Assembly: GCF_046736075.1 (NCBI RefSeq)
Contig: NZ_CP177163.1
Location: 2,914,001 to 2,978,000 of the forward strand
From: Stenotrophomonas sp046736075
GTDB lineage: Bacteria > Pseudomonadota > Gammaproteobacteria > Xanthomonadales > Xanthomonadaceae
Direction of reading: 5' to 3'
Length of the DNA: 64,000 nt
The notes beneath the pieces are model-generated. The model was not told the DNA's origin. It saw only the letters and a list, made by a program, of their open reading frames with translations, and did no database searches. Below are positions 41,149 through 51,700 of this stretch, piece after piece. Both the position numbers and the translations under genes were made by a program. Position 1 is the first letter of the stretch. Each line of letters opens with the position of its first letter.

Positions 41149-41928
41149 ATGCTCCGAGTTGCCATTGCCGCCCTGTTCGGCGCGCTCAGCCTGACTGCCT
41201 GCGCGCAGCAACCGTCCGCGCCGGCCGCCAAGCCCGCCGCCGCTGCCCCGGCCGCCGGTGGCAGCGCCGAGCAGCGCGTGCGCACCGCCCTGCAGCAGCT
41301 TGACCCGAAGTTCGCCCCGGATTTCATCGGCGCCGCGCCGTTCCCCGGCTTCCGCGAAGTCCTGGTGGCCGGCCAGGTGCTGTATGTCTCCGATGACGGC
41401 CGCTATCTGATGCAGTCCCAGCCGTACGATATCCAAAACAAGGCCCCGGCCAGCAGCCCCGGCCTGCTCGCGTACCGCCGCGGCCTGCTGGACAAGGTGC
41501 CGCAGGGGGAGCGCATCGTGTTCGCCGCGCCCAACGCGAAGTACACCGTCAGCGTGTTCACCGACATCGAGTGCGGGTACTGCCGCAAGCTGCACCAGGA
41601 TATTGCCGAGCTCAACCGCAACGGCATCACCGTGGAATACCTCGCCTTCCCGCGCATGGGCCTGGGCAGCCAGGACTACACCGACATGATCTCGGTGTGG
41701 TGCGCAGCGGACCGCAAGCAGGCGTTGACCGCCGCCAAGACCGGCAAGCCGGTGCCGCCGAAGAGCTGCACCAACCCGGTGGCCATGCAGTACACGCTCG
41801 GCCAGCAGATCGGCGTCAACGGCACTCCGGCGATCTTCGCCGCCGATGGCACCCAGCTGGGCGGCTACGTGCCGCCGGCGCAGCTCAAGGCCGCGCTGGA
41901 GCGCATCTCGGCCGGCGGCAGCCGCTGA
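41149..41928 (+). CDS. dsbC: DsbC/DsbG-type thiol:disulfide interchange protein, probable lipoprotein
   Basis: A 259-residue protein. The thioredoxin-fold active site is C142-G-Y-C145, with the cis-proline loop GTPAIF near residue 225 and an N-terminal dimerisation part around residues 45-100. It isomerises wrong disulfides in the periplasm, useful for the exported hydrolases encoded nearby. Unusually, the signal peptide ends in LTAC, a lipobox with Cys at residue 18, followed by an Ala/Pro-rich tether. The start ATG at 41149 gives a short, ideal signal; an upstream frame does not. Confidence 0.88.
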   Translation: MLRVAIAALFGALSLTACAQQPSAPAAKPAAAAPAAGGSAEQRVRTALQQLDPKFAPDFIGAAPFPGFREVLVAGQVLYVSDDGRYLMQSQPYDIQNKAPASSPGLLAYRRGLLDKVPQGERIVFAAPNAKYTVSVFTDIECGYCRKLHQDIAELNRNGITVEYLAFPRMGLGSQDYTDMISVWCAADRKQALTAAKTGKPVPPKSCTNPVAMQYTLGQQIGVNGTPAIFAADGTQLGGYVPPAQLKAALERISAGGSR

Positions 41929-41936
41929 AAACAAAA

Positions 41937-41963
41937 CACCGCCCCGGCATGACCGGGGCGGTG
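41937..41963 (-). terminator. terminator between dsbC and the chitinase gene
   Basis: A perfect 11-base stem (CACCGCCCCGG / CCGGGGCGGTG) with a 5-base loop. On the minus strand it is followed by TTTTGTTTT, the form of an intrinsic terminator for the chitinase transcript. It probably also stops dsbC. Confidence 0.85.
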
Positions 41964-41973
41964 TGGTTGCGGG

Positions 41974-42000
41974 GTAGGGCCGGCCGTTGGCCGGCGACCC
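41974..42000 (+). repeat. SMAG-like REP element (GTAG head)
   Basis: GTAG is followed by the short palindrome GCCGGCC-GTT-GGCCGGC and a closing GACCC that pairs with GGG after the head. GTAG plus a GCCGGC stem-loop is the layout I recall for SMAG elements, dispersed in hundreds of copies in S. maltophilia genomes. It lies between a terminator and the end of the chitinase gene. Confidence 0.65.
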
Positions 42001-42001
42001 G

Positions 42002-44107
<2,106 letters not shown>

Positions 44108-44132
44108 GGGAGTTCTCCGATCAGGTGGTGGG

Positions 44133-44159
44133 CGCATGGCGCCGGGTTGGCGCCATGCG
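44133..44159 (-). promoter_or_regulatory. hairpin in the chitinase leader
   Basis: CGCATGGCGCC (44133-44143) and GGCGCCATGCG (44149-44159) form a perfect 11-base stem with a 5-base loop, 25 bases upstream of the chitinase start. It could be an RNA leader structure or a protein site. Confidence 0.45.
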
Positions 44160-44242
44160 TGCAGCAGTCCGGGGCCGGTGAGAGAGGCCGGCGACAGCAG
44201 TGGGGGCGGACAGGGGCCTGGCCGGACGATGCCCGTCCAGGT

Positions 44243-44260
44243 GGTGATAACGTTGTCATG
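44243..44260. promoter_or_regulatory. candidate LacI-family (NagR/NagQ-like) operator
   Basis: TGATAACGTTGTCA is a palindrome centred on CG (44251-44252) with one mismatched pair. I recall the GlcNAc/chitin regulator motif of LacI-family NagR as roughly AATGACARCGYTGTCATT; 14 of 18 positions agree. It lies 136 bases upstream of the chitinase start, in the 288-base gap divergent from purL. Regulator and function are inferred. The rest of the gap holds the hairpin described separately and a weak TACAAT (44356-44361) before purL. Confidence 0.5.
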
Positions 44261-44395
44261 CATTCGGCCGGCAATCCGTGAACCAGCGCATGGTTCGGCC
44301 GTGAAGACGCGGGCGGCCGCGACCGGGCCGGACGGGCTGCGGCGGTGGAGTTGGGTACAATAGTGGGCCCCGTCTCCAACCACGGTTCCCCGGAC

Positions 44396-47300
44396 ATGAT
44401 GGTCCTCGAGGGCGCATCCGCCCTTTCGCCGTTCCGCCGCGAACGTCTTGAATCCCGCCTGCAGTCCCTCGCCGCCACCCTGCGTATCGCCGGTGCCTGG
44501 CATGTCTACTTCATCCAGACCGAGGGCGATGCTGCCCCGGACCCGGCGATCCTGAGCCGGATCCTGGAAGCCCAGCCGACCCTGGCCGGGCAGGAAGAGG
44601 GGGCCGTTACCCGCTTCGTGGTGCCGCGCCTGGGCACGCTGTCGCCCTGGTCGAGCAAGGCCACCGAACTGGTCCGCGGGGCCGGGCAGCCGATCCGCCG
44701 GGTCGAACGTGGCCTGCGCATCGATCTGACCGGCTGGCCGGCCGACCCGGCCACGGCCGAGGCGGTGGCACGCGCGCTGCACGATCCGATGACCCAGTCC
44801 GTGCTGGACACCGCCGACCAGGCCCAGGCGCTGTTCACCGCGCCGGCCCGCGGCGAGCTGGAACGCATCGCACTGGATGATCTGGAAGGCGCCAACCGCC
44901 GCCTTGGCCTGGCGATGGCCCAGGACGAGATCGACTACCTGCGTGAGCGCTTCACGGCGCTCGGCCGCAAGCCGTCGGATGTGGAACTGATGATGTTCGC
45001 CCAGGCGAACTCCGAGCACTGCCGGCACAAGATCTTCAATGCCAGCTGGACCATCGACGGTGCCGACCAGGCGCACTCGCTGTTCCGGATGATCAAGAAC
45101 ACCCACCAGCAGACCCCGCAGCACACGTTGAGCGCCTACAGCGACAACGCCGCAGTGGTGGCCGGTTTCCCCGCCGCGCGCTACCGGCCGGACCCGGCCA
45201 CGGGCGAATACCGCAGCGAAGCGGTGGTCGACTCGGCGTTCTGCATCAAGGTGGAAACCCACAACCACCCGACCGCGATCGCGCCCTTCCCGGGTGCCTC
45301 CACCGGTGCCGGCGGCGAAATCCGCGACGAGGGCGCGACCGGCCGCGGCGGCAAGCCCAAGGCCGGCCTGACCGGCTTCTCGGTGTCGCACCTGCGCATT
45401 CCGACGCTGCCGCAGCCGTGGGAAGCGCCGCGCGCGCTGAACCCGCGCATGGCCCCCGCGCTGGACATCATGCTGGACGGCCCGCTCGGCGGCGCCGCCT
45501 TCAACAACGAGTTCGGCCGTCCCAACCTGCTCGGCTACTTCCGCAGCTTCGAGCTGCCCGAAGGCGAGGGCCTGACCCGCGCCTACGACAAGCCGATCAT
45601 GCTGGCCGGCGGCCTCGGCGCGATCGATCAGGTGCAGGTCGAAAAGCTCACCCTGCAGCCGGGCGACGCGGTGATCGTGCTCGGCGGTCCGGCCATGCTG
45701 ATCGGCCTGGGCGGCGGCGCCGCCAGCTCGGTGGCGTCCGGCGAAAGCGCTGAAGACCTCGACTTCGCCAGCGTGCAGCGCGACAACCCGGAGATGGAAC
45801 GCCGCTGCCAGGAAGTGATCGACCGCTGCGTCGCGCTGGGCCTGGACAACCCGATCCGCTGGTTCCACGACGTTGGCGCCGGTGGTCTTTCCAATGCGAT
45901 TCCGGAACTGCTGCACGACTCCGGCGTGGGCGGCGTGATCGACCTCGGCAAGGTGCCCACCGACGATCCGTCGCTGTCGCCGATGCAGCTGTGGTGCAAC
46001 GAATCGCAGGAACGCTACGTGCTCGGTGTGCCGCAGGCGCGCCTGGCCGAGTTCGCCGCGCTATGCGCGCGCGAGCGCTGCCCGTTCGCCGCGGTCGGCG
46101 TGGCCACCGCCGAGGAACGCCTGGTGGTGGCCTACGGCGCGACCGTGGGCAACATCCCCGCCGATGCGCCGATCGACCTGCCGATGGACGTGCTGTTCGG
46201 CAAGCCGCCGAAGATGCACCGCGATACCGCCCATCCGGCGCCGCCGCGCTGGCCGGCGCTGAAGACCGCCGGACTGGACCTGCATGAAGCCGGTCTGCGC
46301 GTGCTCGCGCATCCGTCGGTGGCGTCCAAGAACTTCCTGGTCACCATCGGTGACCGCAGCGTCGGTGGCCTGACCGCGCGCGAGCAGATGATCGGTCCGT
46401 GGCAGTTGCCGCTGGCCAACGTCGCCATCACCCTGGCCGGCTTCGACACCGTGGCCGGTGAGGCGATGGCGATCGGCGAGCGCACGCCGCTGGCGCTGCT
46501 GGACGCGGCCGCGTCGGCGCGCATGGCAGTGGGCGAAGCCATCACCAACCTGTGCGCCGCCCCGGTGGATGCGCTGGAGACGGTGAAGCTGTCGGCCAAC
46601 TGGATGGCCGCGGCCGGTCACAACGGCGAAGACGCACTGCTGTACGACGCCGTGCGTGCGGTGGGCATGGAGCTGTGCCCGCAGCTGGACCTGAGCATTC
46701 CGGTCGGCAAGGACTCGTTGTCCATGCAGGCGCAGTGGCAGGACGCCGGTACGGCGCACAAGTCGGTATCGCCGGTATCGCTGGTGATCTCCGCGTTCGC
46801 ACCGGTGGCCGATGCCACCACCCAGCTGACCCCGCTGCTGGACCGCGATACGGAGAGCGAGCTGTGGCTGATCGGCCTGGGTGCCGGCAAGCAGCGTCTG
46901 GGCGGCTCGATCCTGGCCCAGGTGCATGCCGACCACAGCGCGCTGCCTGCGTTCGCCGGCGCCGTGCCGGACCTCGACGACCCGCAGCGTCTGCGTGCGT
47001 TCTTCGAACTGATCCGCGACGCGCGCCAGGCTGGCCTGCTGCTGGCCTACCACGACCGCAGCGATGGCGGCGCGTTCGCCGCGCTGTGCGAGATGGCATT
47101 CGCCTCGCGTCTGGGCATGGACATCACGCTGGATGCATGGGGCGACGATCCGTTCCGCAGCCTGTTCAATGAAGAACTGGGTGCGGTGGTACAGATCGCC
47201 AGGGAAGACCGCGCCGCGTTCGCCGATCTGGTCGAACGCCATGCGCTGACCGAATGCGCGCAGCGCATCGCACGGCCGACCACCGCGCCGGTGGTGCGGG

Positions 47301-48280
47301 TGTCGCTGCAGGGCGAAAGCCTGGTCGAGTGGCGCTGGGAAGCGCTGTTCGATGCGTGGTGGTCGGTGACCCATGCCATGCAGAAGCTGCGCGACAACCC
47401 GGACAACGCCGACCAGGAGCGTGCGGTCGCGCGCGCCTTCAACGCGCCGGGCCTGAAGCCGAAGCTGACCTTCGACCTCAACGAGGATGTGGCAGCACCG
47501 TTCATCAACACCGGCGCGCGCCCGCGCGTGGCGGTGCTGCGCGAGCAGGGCGTCAACGGCCAGATCGAAATGGCCAACGTCTTCGAGCGTGCCGGTTTCC
47601 GCACCTTCGATGTACACATGAGCGACCTGATCGAGGGCCGCGTCGCGCTGTCGGACTTCACCGGCCTGGTCGCCTGTGGCGGCTTCAGCTACGGCGACGT
47701 GCTGGGCGCGGGCCGTGGCTGGGCCACCTCGGTGCTGGAGCGCACCGCGCTGCGCGATGCGTTCGCCGCGTTCTTCGCGCGGCAGGACAGCTTCGCGCTG
47801 GGGGTGTGCAACGGCTGCCAGATGATGAGCCAGCTCAAGGACATCATCCCCGGTGCCGAGCACTGGCCGCAGTTCCGCCGCAACCGCAGCGAGCAGTTCG
47901 AAGCGCGCACCGCCCTGCTGGAAGTGGTGGAGTCGCCCTCGATCCTGCTGCGTGGCATGGCCGGCTCGCGCCTGCCGGTGGCCGTGGCGCATGGCGAAGG
48001 CCAGGCGGTGTTCGCCTCCGCCGTGGATCAGGCCGCCGCGCGCGTCGCGCTGCGCTACGTGGACGGCGACGGCAACGTGGCCAACCAGTACCCGCTCAAC
48101 CCGAACGGCTCGCCGGACGGCATCACCGGCCTGACCACCACCGACGGCCGCGTGACCATCATGATGCCGCACCCCGAGCGCACGCCGCGGGCGGTGAATC
48201 TGAGCTGGCATCCGGCCGAGTGGACCGGCGACTCGCCGTGGCTGCGGATGTTCCGCAACGCACGCGTATGGTGCGGGTAA
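44396..48280 (+). CDS. purL: phosphoribosylformylglycinamidine synthase
   Basis: A 1294-residue large-type PurL, the usual size. It consists of an N-terminal PurS-like region, two AIRS-like halves (NSEHCRHKIFNASW, VKVETHNHPTAIAPF, GKPKAGLTGFSV region, then SIPVGKDSLSMQ) and a C-terminal class I glutaminase with nucleophile Cys in LGVCNGCQMM and His/Glu in MPHPERTPRAV. It carries out the fourth step of purine synthesis. Two adjacent ATGs (44396, 44399) are possible starts. It is divergent from the chitinase and followed by a strong terminator. Confidence 0.97.
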   Translation: MMVLEGASALSPFRRERLESRLQSLAATLRIAGAWHVYFIQTEGDAAPDPAILSRILEAQPTLAGQEEGAVTRFVVPRLGTLSPWSSKATELVRGAGQPIRRVERGLRIDLTGWPADPATAEAVARALHDPMTQSVLDTADQAQALFTAPARGELERIALDDLEGANRRLGLAMAQDEIDYLRERFTALGRKPSDVELMMFAQANSEHCRHKIFNASWTIDGADQAHSLFRMIKNTHQQTPQHTLSAYSDNAAVVAGFPAARYRPDPATGEYRSEAVVDSAFCIKVETHNHPTAIAPFPGASTGAGGEIRDEGATGRGGKPKAGLTGFSVSHLRIPTLPQPWEAPRALNPRMAPALDIMLDGPLGGAAFNNEFGRPNLLGYFRSFELPEGEGLTRAYDKPIMLAGGLGAIDQVQVEKLTLQPGDAVIVLGGPAMLIGLGGGAASSVASGESAEDLDFASVQRDNPEMERRCQEVIDRCVALGLDNPIRWFHDVGAGGLSNAIPELLHDSGVGGVIDLGKVPTDDPSLSPMQLWCNESQERYVLGVPQARLAEFAALCARERCPFAAVGVATAEERLVVAYGATVGNIPADAPIDLPMDVLFGKPPKMHRDTAHPAPPRWPALKTAGLDLHEAGLRVLAHPSVASKNFLVTIGDRSVGGLTAREQMIGPWQLPLANVAITLAGFDTVAGEAMAIGERTPLALLDAAASARMAVGEAITNLCAAPVDALETVKLSANWMAAAGHNGEDALLYDAVRAVGMELCPQLDLSIPVGKDSLSMQAQWQDAGTAHKSVSPVSLVISAFAPVADATTQLTPLLDRDTESELWLIGLGAGKQRLGGSILAQVHADHSALPAFAGAVPDLDDPQRLRAFFELIRDARQAGLLLAYHDRSDGGAFAALCEMAFASRLGMDITLDAWGDDPFRSLFNEELGAVVQIAREDRAAFADLVERHALTECAQRIARPTTAPVVRVSLQGESLVEWRWEALFDAWWSVTHAMQKLRDNPDNADQERAVARAFNAPGLKPKLTFDLNEDVAAPFINTGARPRVAVLREQGVNGQIEMANVFERAGFRTFDVHMSDLIEGRVALSDFTGLVACGGFSYGDVLGAGRGWATSVLERTALRDAFAAFFARQDSFALGVCNGCQMMSQLKDIIPGAEHWPQFRRNRSEQFEARTALLEVVESPSILLRGMAGSRLPVAVAHGEGQAVFASAVDQAAARVALRYVDGDGNVANQYPLNPNGSPDGITGLTTTDGRVTIMMPHPERTPRAVNLSWHPAEWTGDSPWLRMFRNARVWCG

Positions 48281-48327
48281 TCGACCCTACCGCTGCGAAT
48301 GGTTGCAGTGTGAAAGTCGCATGAAGA

Positions 48328-48359
48328 AAGTCGCCGGTATCCCCGGCGACTTTTTTTTT
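48328..48359 (+). terminator. strong intrinsic terminator of purL
   Basis: A 9-base stem (AGTCGCCGG / CCGGCGACT) with a 4-base loop is followed by nine T residues (48351-48359), 48 bases past the purL stop. Confidence 0.93.
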
Positions 48360-48387
48360 GCACCGCGATTTTCATCGCTGGCAATGA

Positions 48388-48444
48388 GTTACAGCGCGTT
48401 ACATGGCGGAAATCCGTTTTCACGCTGTTTCACGCTGTTATAAC
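48388..48444. promoter_or_regulatory. 10-bp-phased direct repeats upstream of the adhesin
   Basis: GTTACA occurs at 48388 and 48398 (10-bp period). TTTCACGCTG occurs twice in exact tandem (48418-48427, 48428-48437), again 10 bp apart, and runs into the palindrome GTTATAAC (48437-48444), which contains TATAAC, 5/6 of a -10. One-turn phasing of repeats at a -35 position suggests binding of an activator or repressor. The 448-base gap 48281-48728 also holds the purL terminator, a candidate promoter, and an inverted repeat ACAGCGTT/AACGCTGT (48557-48602). Confidence 0.5.
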
Positions 48445-48512
48445 GAAATAACCCAATATCGCGTCGAAAATGTGACGAAACACACGGTCATATGTTTTTC
48501 CACGTCAATGTC

Positions 48513-48541
48513 TTGACGGATTCGGCACGGTAAGTTAACAC
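48513..48541 (+). promoter_or_regulatory. candidate promoter of the adhesin gene
   Basis: TTGACG (48513-48518, 5/6 to -35) and TAACAC (48536-48541, 3/6 to -10) are 17 bases apart in a relatively AT-rich stretch. It would give a leader of about 180 bases. The TATAAC at 48439-48444 is an alternative -10 further upstream. Confidence 0.4.
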
Positions 48542-48728
48542 TGCATTCTCATTTCGACAGCGTTCAGTCAGCAGTAACCGCACGGAAAGCGAGCAACGCT
48601 GTACGTCTCTGCCTGCCGTTCGGCATAACGCAGTAAATCAAGCGAAAACGCCCCCAGGGGACGTTGGGCCACGCGGCCCGGCGTTGGCGTCGCTTTGCCA
48701 AAAACCAGCCTAATCAGGAGCCGTATCG

Positions 48729-51700
48729 ATGAATCGGATTTATCGCAAGGTCTGGAACAAAGCACTGGGGCAGATGGTTGTCGCCTCGGAATTGGCCAGC
48801 AGCCAGTCCCCGGGGGGAGTCATCGATCAGCGCCGGTCCACTGGCGGCCGCAACGCCACGTTGCTGTCGGCCGCCATCGCCTTGACGCTCGGCTTGGGCG
48901 CGGCGATCGCCACGCCAACGGCCCGGGCGCAGTCGGTTGAAGTGGGCGGCAACGCGAACTGCGTGGTGCTCAACAGCAAGATCCTCGACAGCTGCGTGGT
49001 CGACGGCAGCGCCAGCGCCACCGGCACCAATGCGGTGGCCATCGGCAGCAGCAGCACGGCGTCTGCGGCCAACAGCGTGGCGCTCGGCGCCGGCTCGCGC
49101 GCCAACCGCGCCAACACGGTATCCGTTGGGGATGCCGGCAAGGAGCGCCAGGTCACCAACGTCGCGGCCGGCACTGCCGCCACCGATGCGGTGAACAAGG
49201 CGCAGCTGGACAAGGTCGCGGTCGCCGCCGAAGGCGCGACCCGCTATTTCAAGGCCGACGGTGACGGCAACGACACCGATGCGGCACGGATCGAAGGCGA
49301 TGGCGCGCTCGCGGCTGGCGCCAGTGCCACGGCCGATGGCGACGGCGCGACCGCGCTGGGCCACGGCACCCGGGCATTGGCCAATGCGACCACGGCCGTG
49401 GGCAGCGACGCGATCGCCGGCGGCCTGGGCGCCAGCGCCTTCGGTCAGAACGCACTGGCCTTCGGCGATGCGAGCACTGCGGTAGGGCAGAGTGCGGTCG
49501 CCCTCGGCCTCGGCGACGTCGCACTCGGCGCGTCTGCAGTCGCGGCCAGCGAGAACGGCGCGGCCACCGCCATCGGCGGCCTGGCCGAAGCCAGCGCCGA
49601 TGGCGCGACCGCTGTCGGTGGTGGCGCGCTCGCCATCGGCCTGGGCAGCACCTCGCTCGGCCGTGGCGCCGGCAGCGGCGGCGAAGCCTCCGTGGCGGTC
49701 GGCGCGTTCAGCGTGGCCGTCGGCGATTTCAGCGCCACGCTCGGCGCCAATTCCGCCGCCGTCGCCGTGGGCAGCGTTGCGCTCGGCGCGGGCTCCTACG
49801 CCGATCGCGTGGATACGGTATCGGTCGGCAATGCCGACAACGGTCTGCGCCGGCAGATCACCAATCTTGCCGAAGGCACCGAAGCCACCGATGCGGTGAA
49901 CAAGGCCCAGCTGGATGAAGTGGGCGCGGTAGCCGCCAACACCGACAAGTACTTCCAGGCCAGTGGCAGCGCCGACAGCGATGCCGGTGCCTACGTCGAC
50001 GGCGACAACGCCACGGCAATCGGCGAAGCGTCCAACGCGTTCGGCAACGGTGCCACCGCACTCGGCAGCGGCGCCACGGCGGTTGCGCAGAACGCCACCG
50101 CCGTCGGTTACAACGCCGTGGCCAGCGGCCAGAACAGCGCCGCCTTCGGCAACAATGCACAGGCCAACGGCCCGGGCAGCGTGGCCGTCGGCGGCGCGGC
50201 GGTGGATGCCGATGGCAATCCGCTGATCACCAATGGCGGCGTGCCGGTCGATACCGGCGCCACCAGCGCCGGTGTCGGTGGCACGGCCGTTGGTGCCAGC
50301 GCCGAGGCGTCCGGTTTCGCGGCCTCGTCCTACGGCGTCGGTGCATACGCGGGCGGCGCACAGTCGTCGGCGTTCGGCGCGGTCGCCAATGCGACCGGCG
50401 ACTATTCCACGGCGGTCGGCACGCAGAGCGTGGCCACCGGCGCCAGCAGCACCGCCATCGGCGGCCCGGCCGACCTGCTGCCGGGGCTGGGCTTCTTCGT
50501 GCAGACCCAGGCCAGCGGCGAAGCCGCCACGGCCGTCGGCGCCGGCGCCATCGCCAGCGGCGACTACGCCGTGGCCAACGGCACCCTGAGCGAAGCATCG
50601 GGCACCGAAGCGACCGCGGTCGGCTACTTCGCCTATGCACCGGGCGAGGGCGCCTCGGCGCTGGGCGCGGAAAGCTGGGCCAGTGGCGACCTGAGCACCG
50701 CCGTGGGCTTCTACAGCACCGCGCGCGGCGCCAACAGCGTGGCGCTCGGCGCCAACTCCACCGCCACCCGCGACAACACCGTTTCGGTGGGCGATGTCGG
50801 CAATGAGCGGCAGATCACCCATGTGGCCGCCGGTACCGAGGCCACCGACGCGGTCAACAAGGCGCAGCTCGATGGCGTGGCGCAGGTCGCCAACGTCACC
50901 GCCAACCGCTTCAAGGCCAACGCCTCTGAAGGCAGTGACGTCGGTGCCTTCGCCGACGGCGATGGCGCGCTGGCCGCCGGCGAAGCGAGCAACGCGCTCG
51001 GTGCCGGTGCCGCCGCGCTGGGCAACGGCGCCAGTGCGATCGGCGATGACACGGTGGCGGTCGGCCGCAACGTGGCTGCCAACGGCAACGGCAGCGTCGC
51101 CATCGGCGGCCTCGGCCAGGCCTACGATGAATACAACCAGCCGCTGGTCGATGCCGACGGCAACGCCGTTCTGGTCGGCACCACCGCCGTGGCAGACGCG
51201 GTCGCGGTCGGTGCCGGTGCACAGGCCACCGGCGCGCTCAGCAATGCGTTCGGCAGCGGCGCGCAGGCCACCGGCGACAACAGCCTGGCGGGCGGCTACA
51301 AGGCGCGGGCGACCGGCGATTACAGCGTCGCGCAGGGCGACAACGCCTTCGCCAGTGGCGAGGAATCCACCGCAACCGGCGCCTATGCGTGGGCCACGGC
51401 AGACGGTGCAACCGCCTTCGGTGCCAGTGCATGGGCCACCGAAGCCAATGCCACGGCCGTGGGCCAGTCGGCCTGGGCCAGCGGCACCGGTTCCACCTCC
51501 ATCGGCTACAACAGCTGGGCACGCGGCACCAGCGCCACCGCGCTCGGCCGCGGCGCGTTCGGCTATGGCGACAACAGCGTCGCGGTCGGCTTCCAGGCGC
51601 TGGGCAACAGCATCAACAGCATCGCCATCGGTACCAACGTGGTGGCCGGCGGTGAGAGCGCGATCGGCATCGGTGCCGGCAGCTCGGCCAGCGCCAGCAA

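Noticed and set aside
44108..45916. Extension of the chitinase frame to 1304 codons
   Set aside because: The extra 603 codons run antisense to purL. The signal peptide and ribosome binding site fix the start at 44107.
46061..48211. 716-codon minus-strand open frame inside purL
   Set aside because: It is an antisense shadow of purL, which is complete with all its motifs.
48471..48484. Clp/CRP-type binding site (TGTG ... CACA) upstream of the adhesin
   Set aside because: The half sites are separated by 6 bases; the CRP/Clp layout TGTGA-N6-TCACA needs 8 between TGTG and CACA. It is kept only as an inverted repeat.
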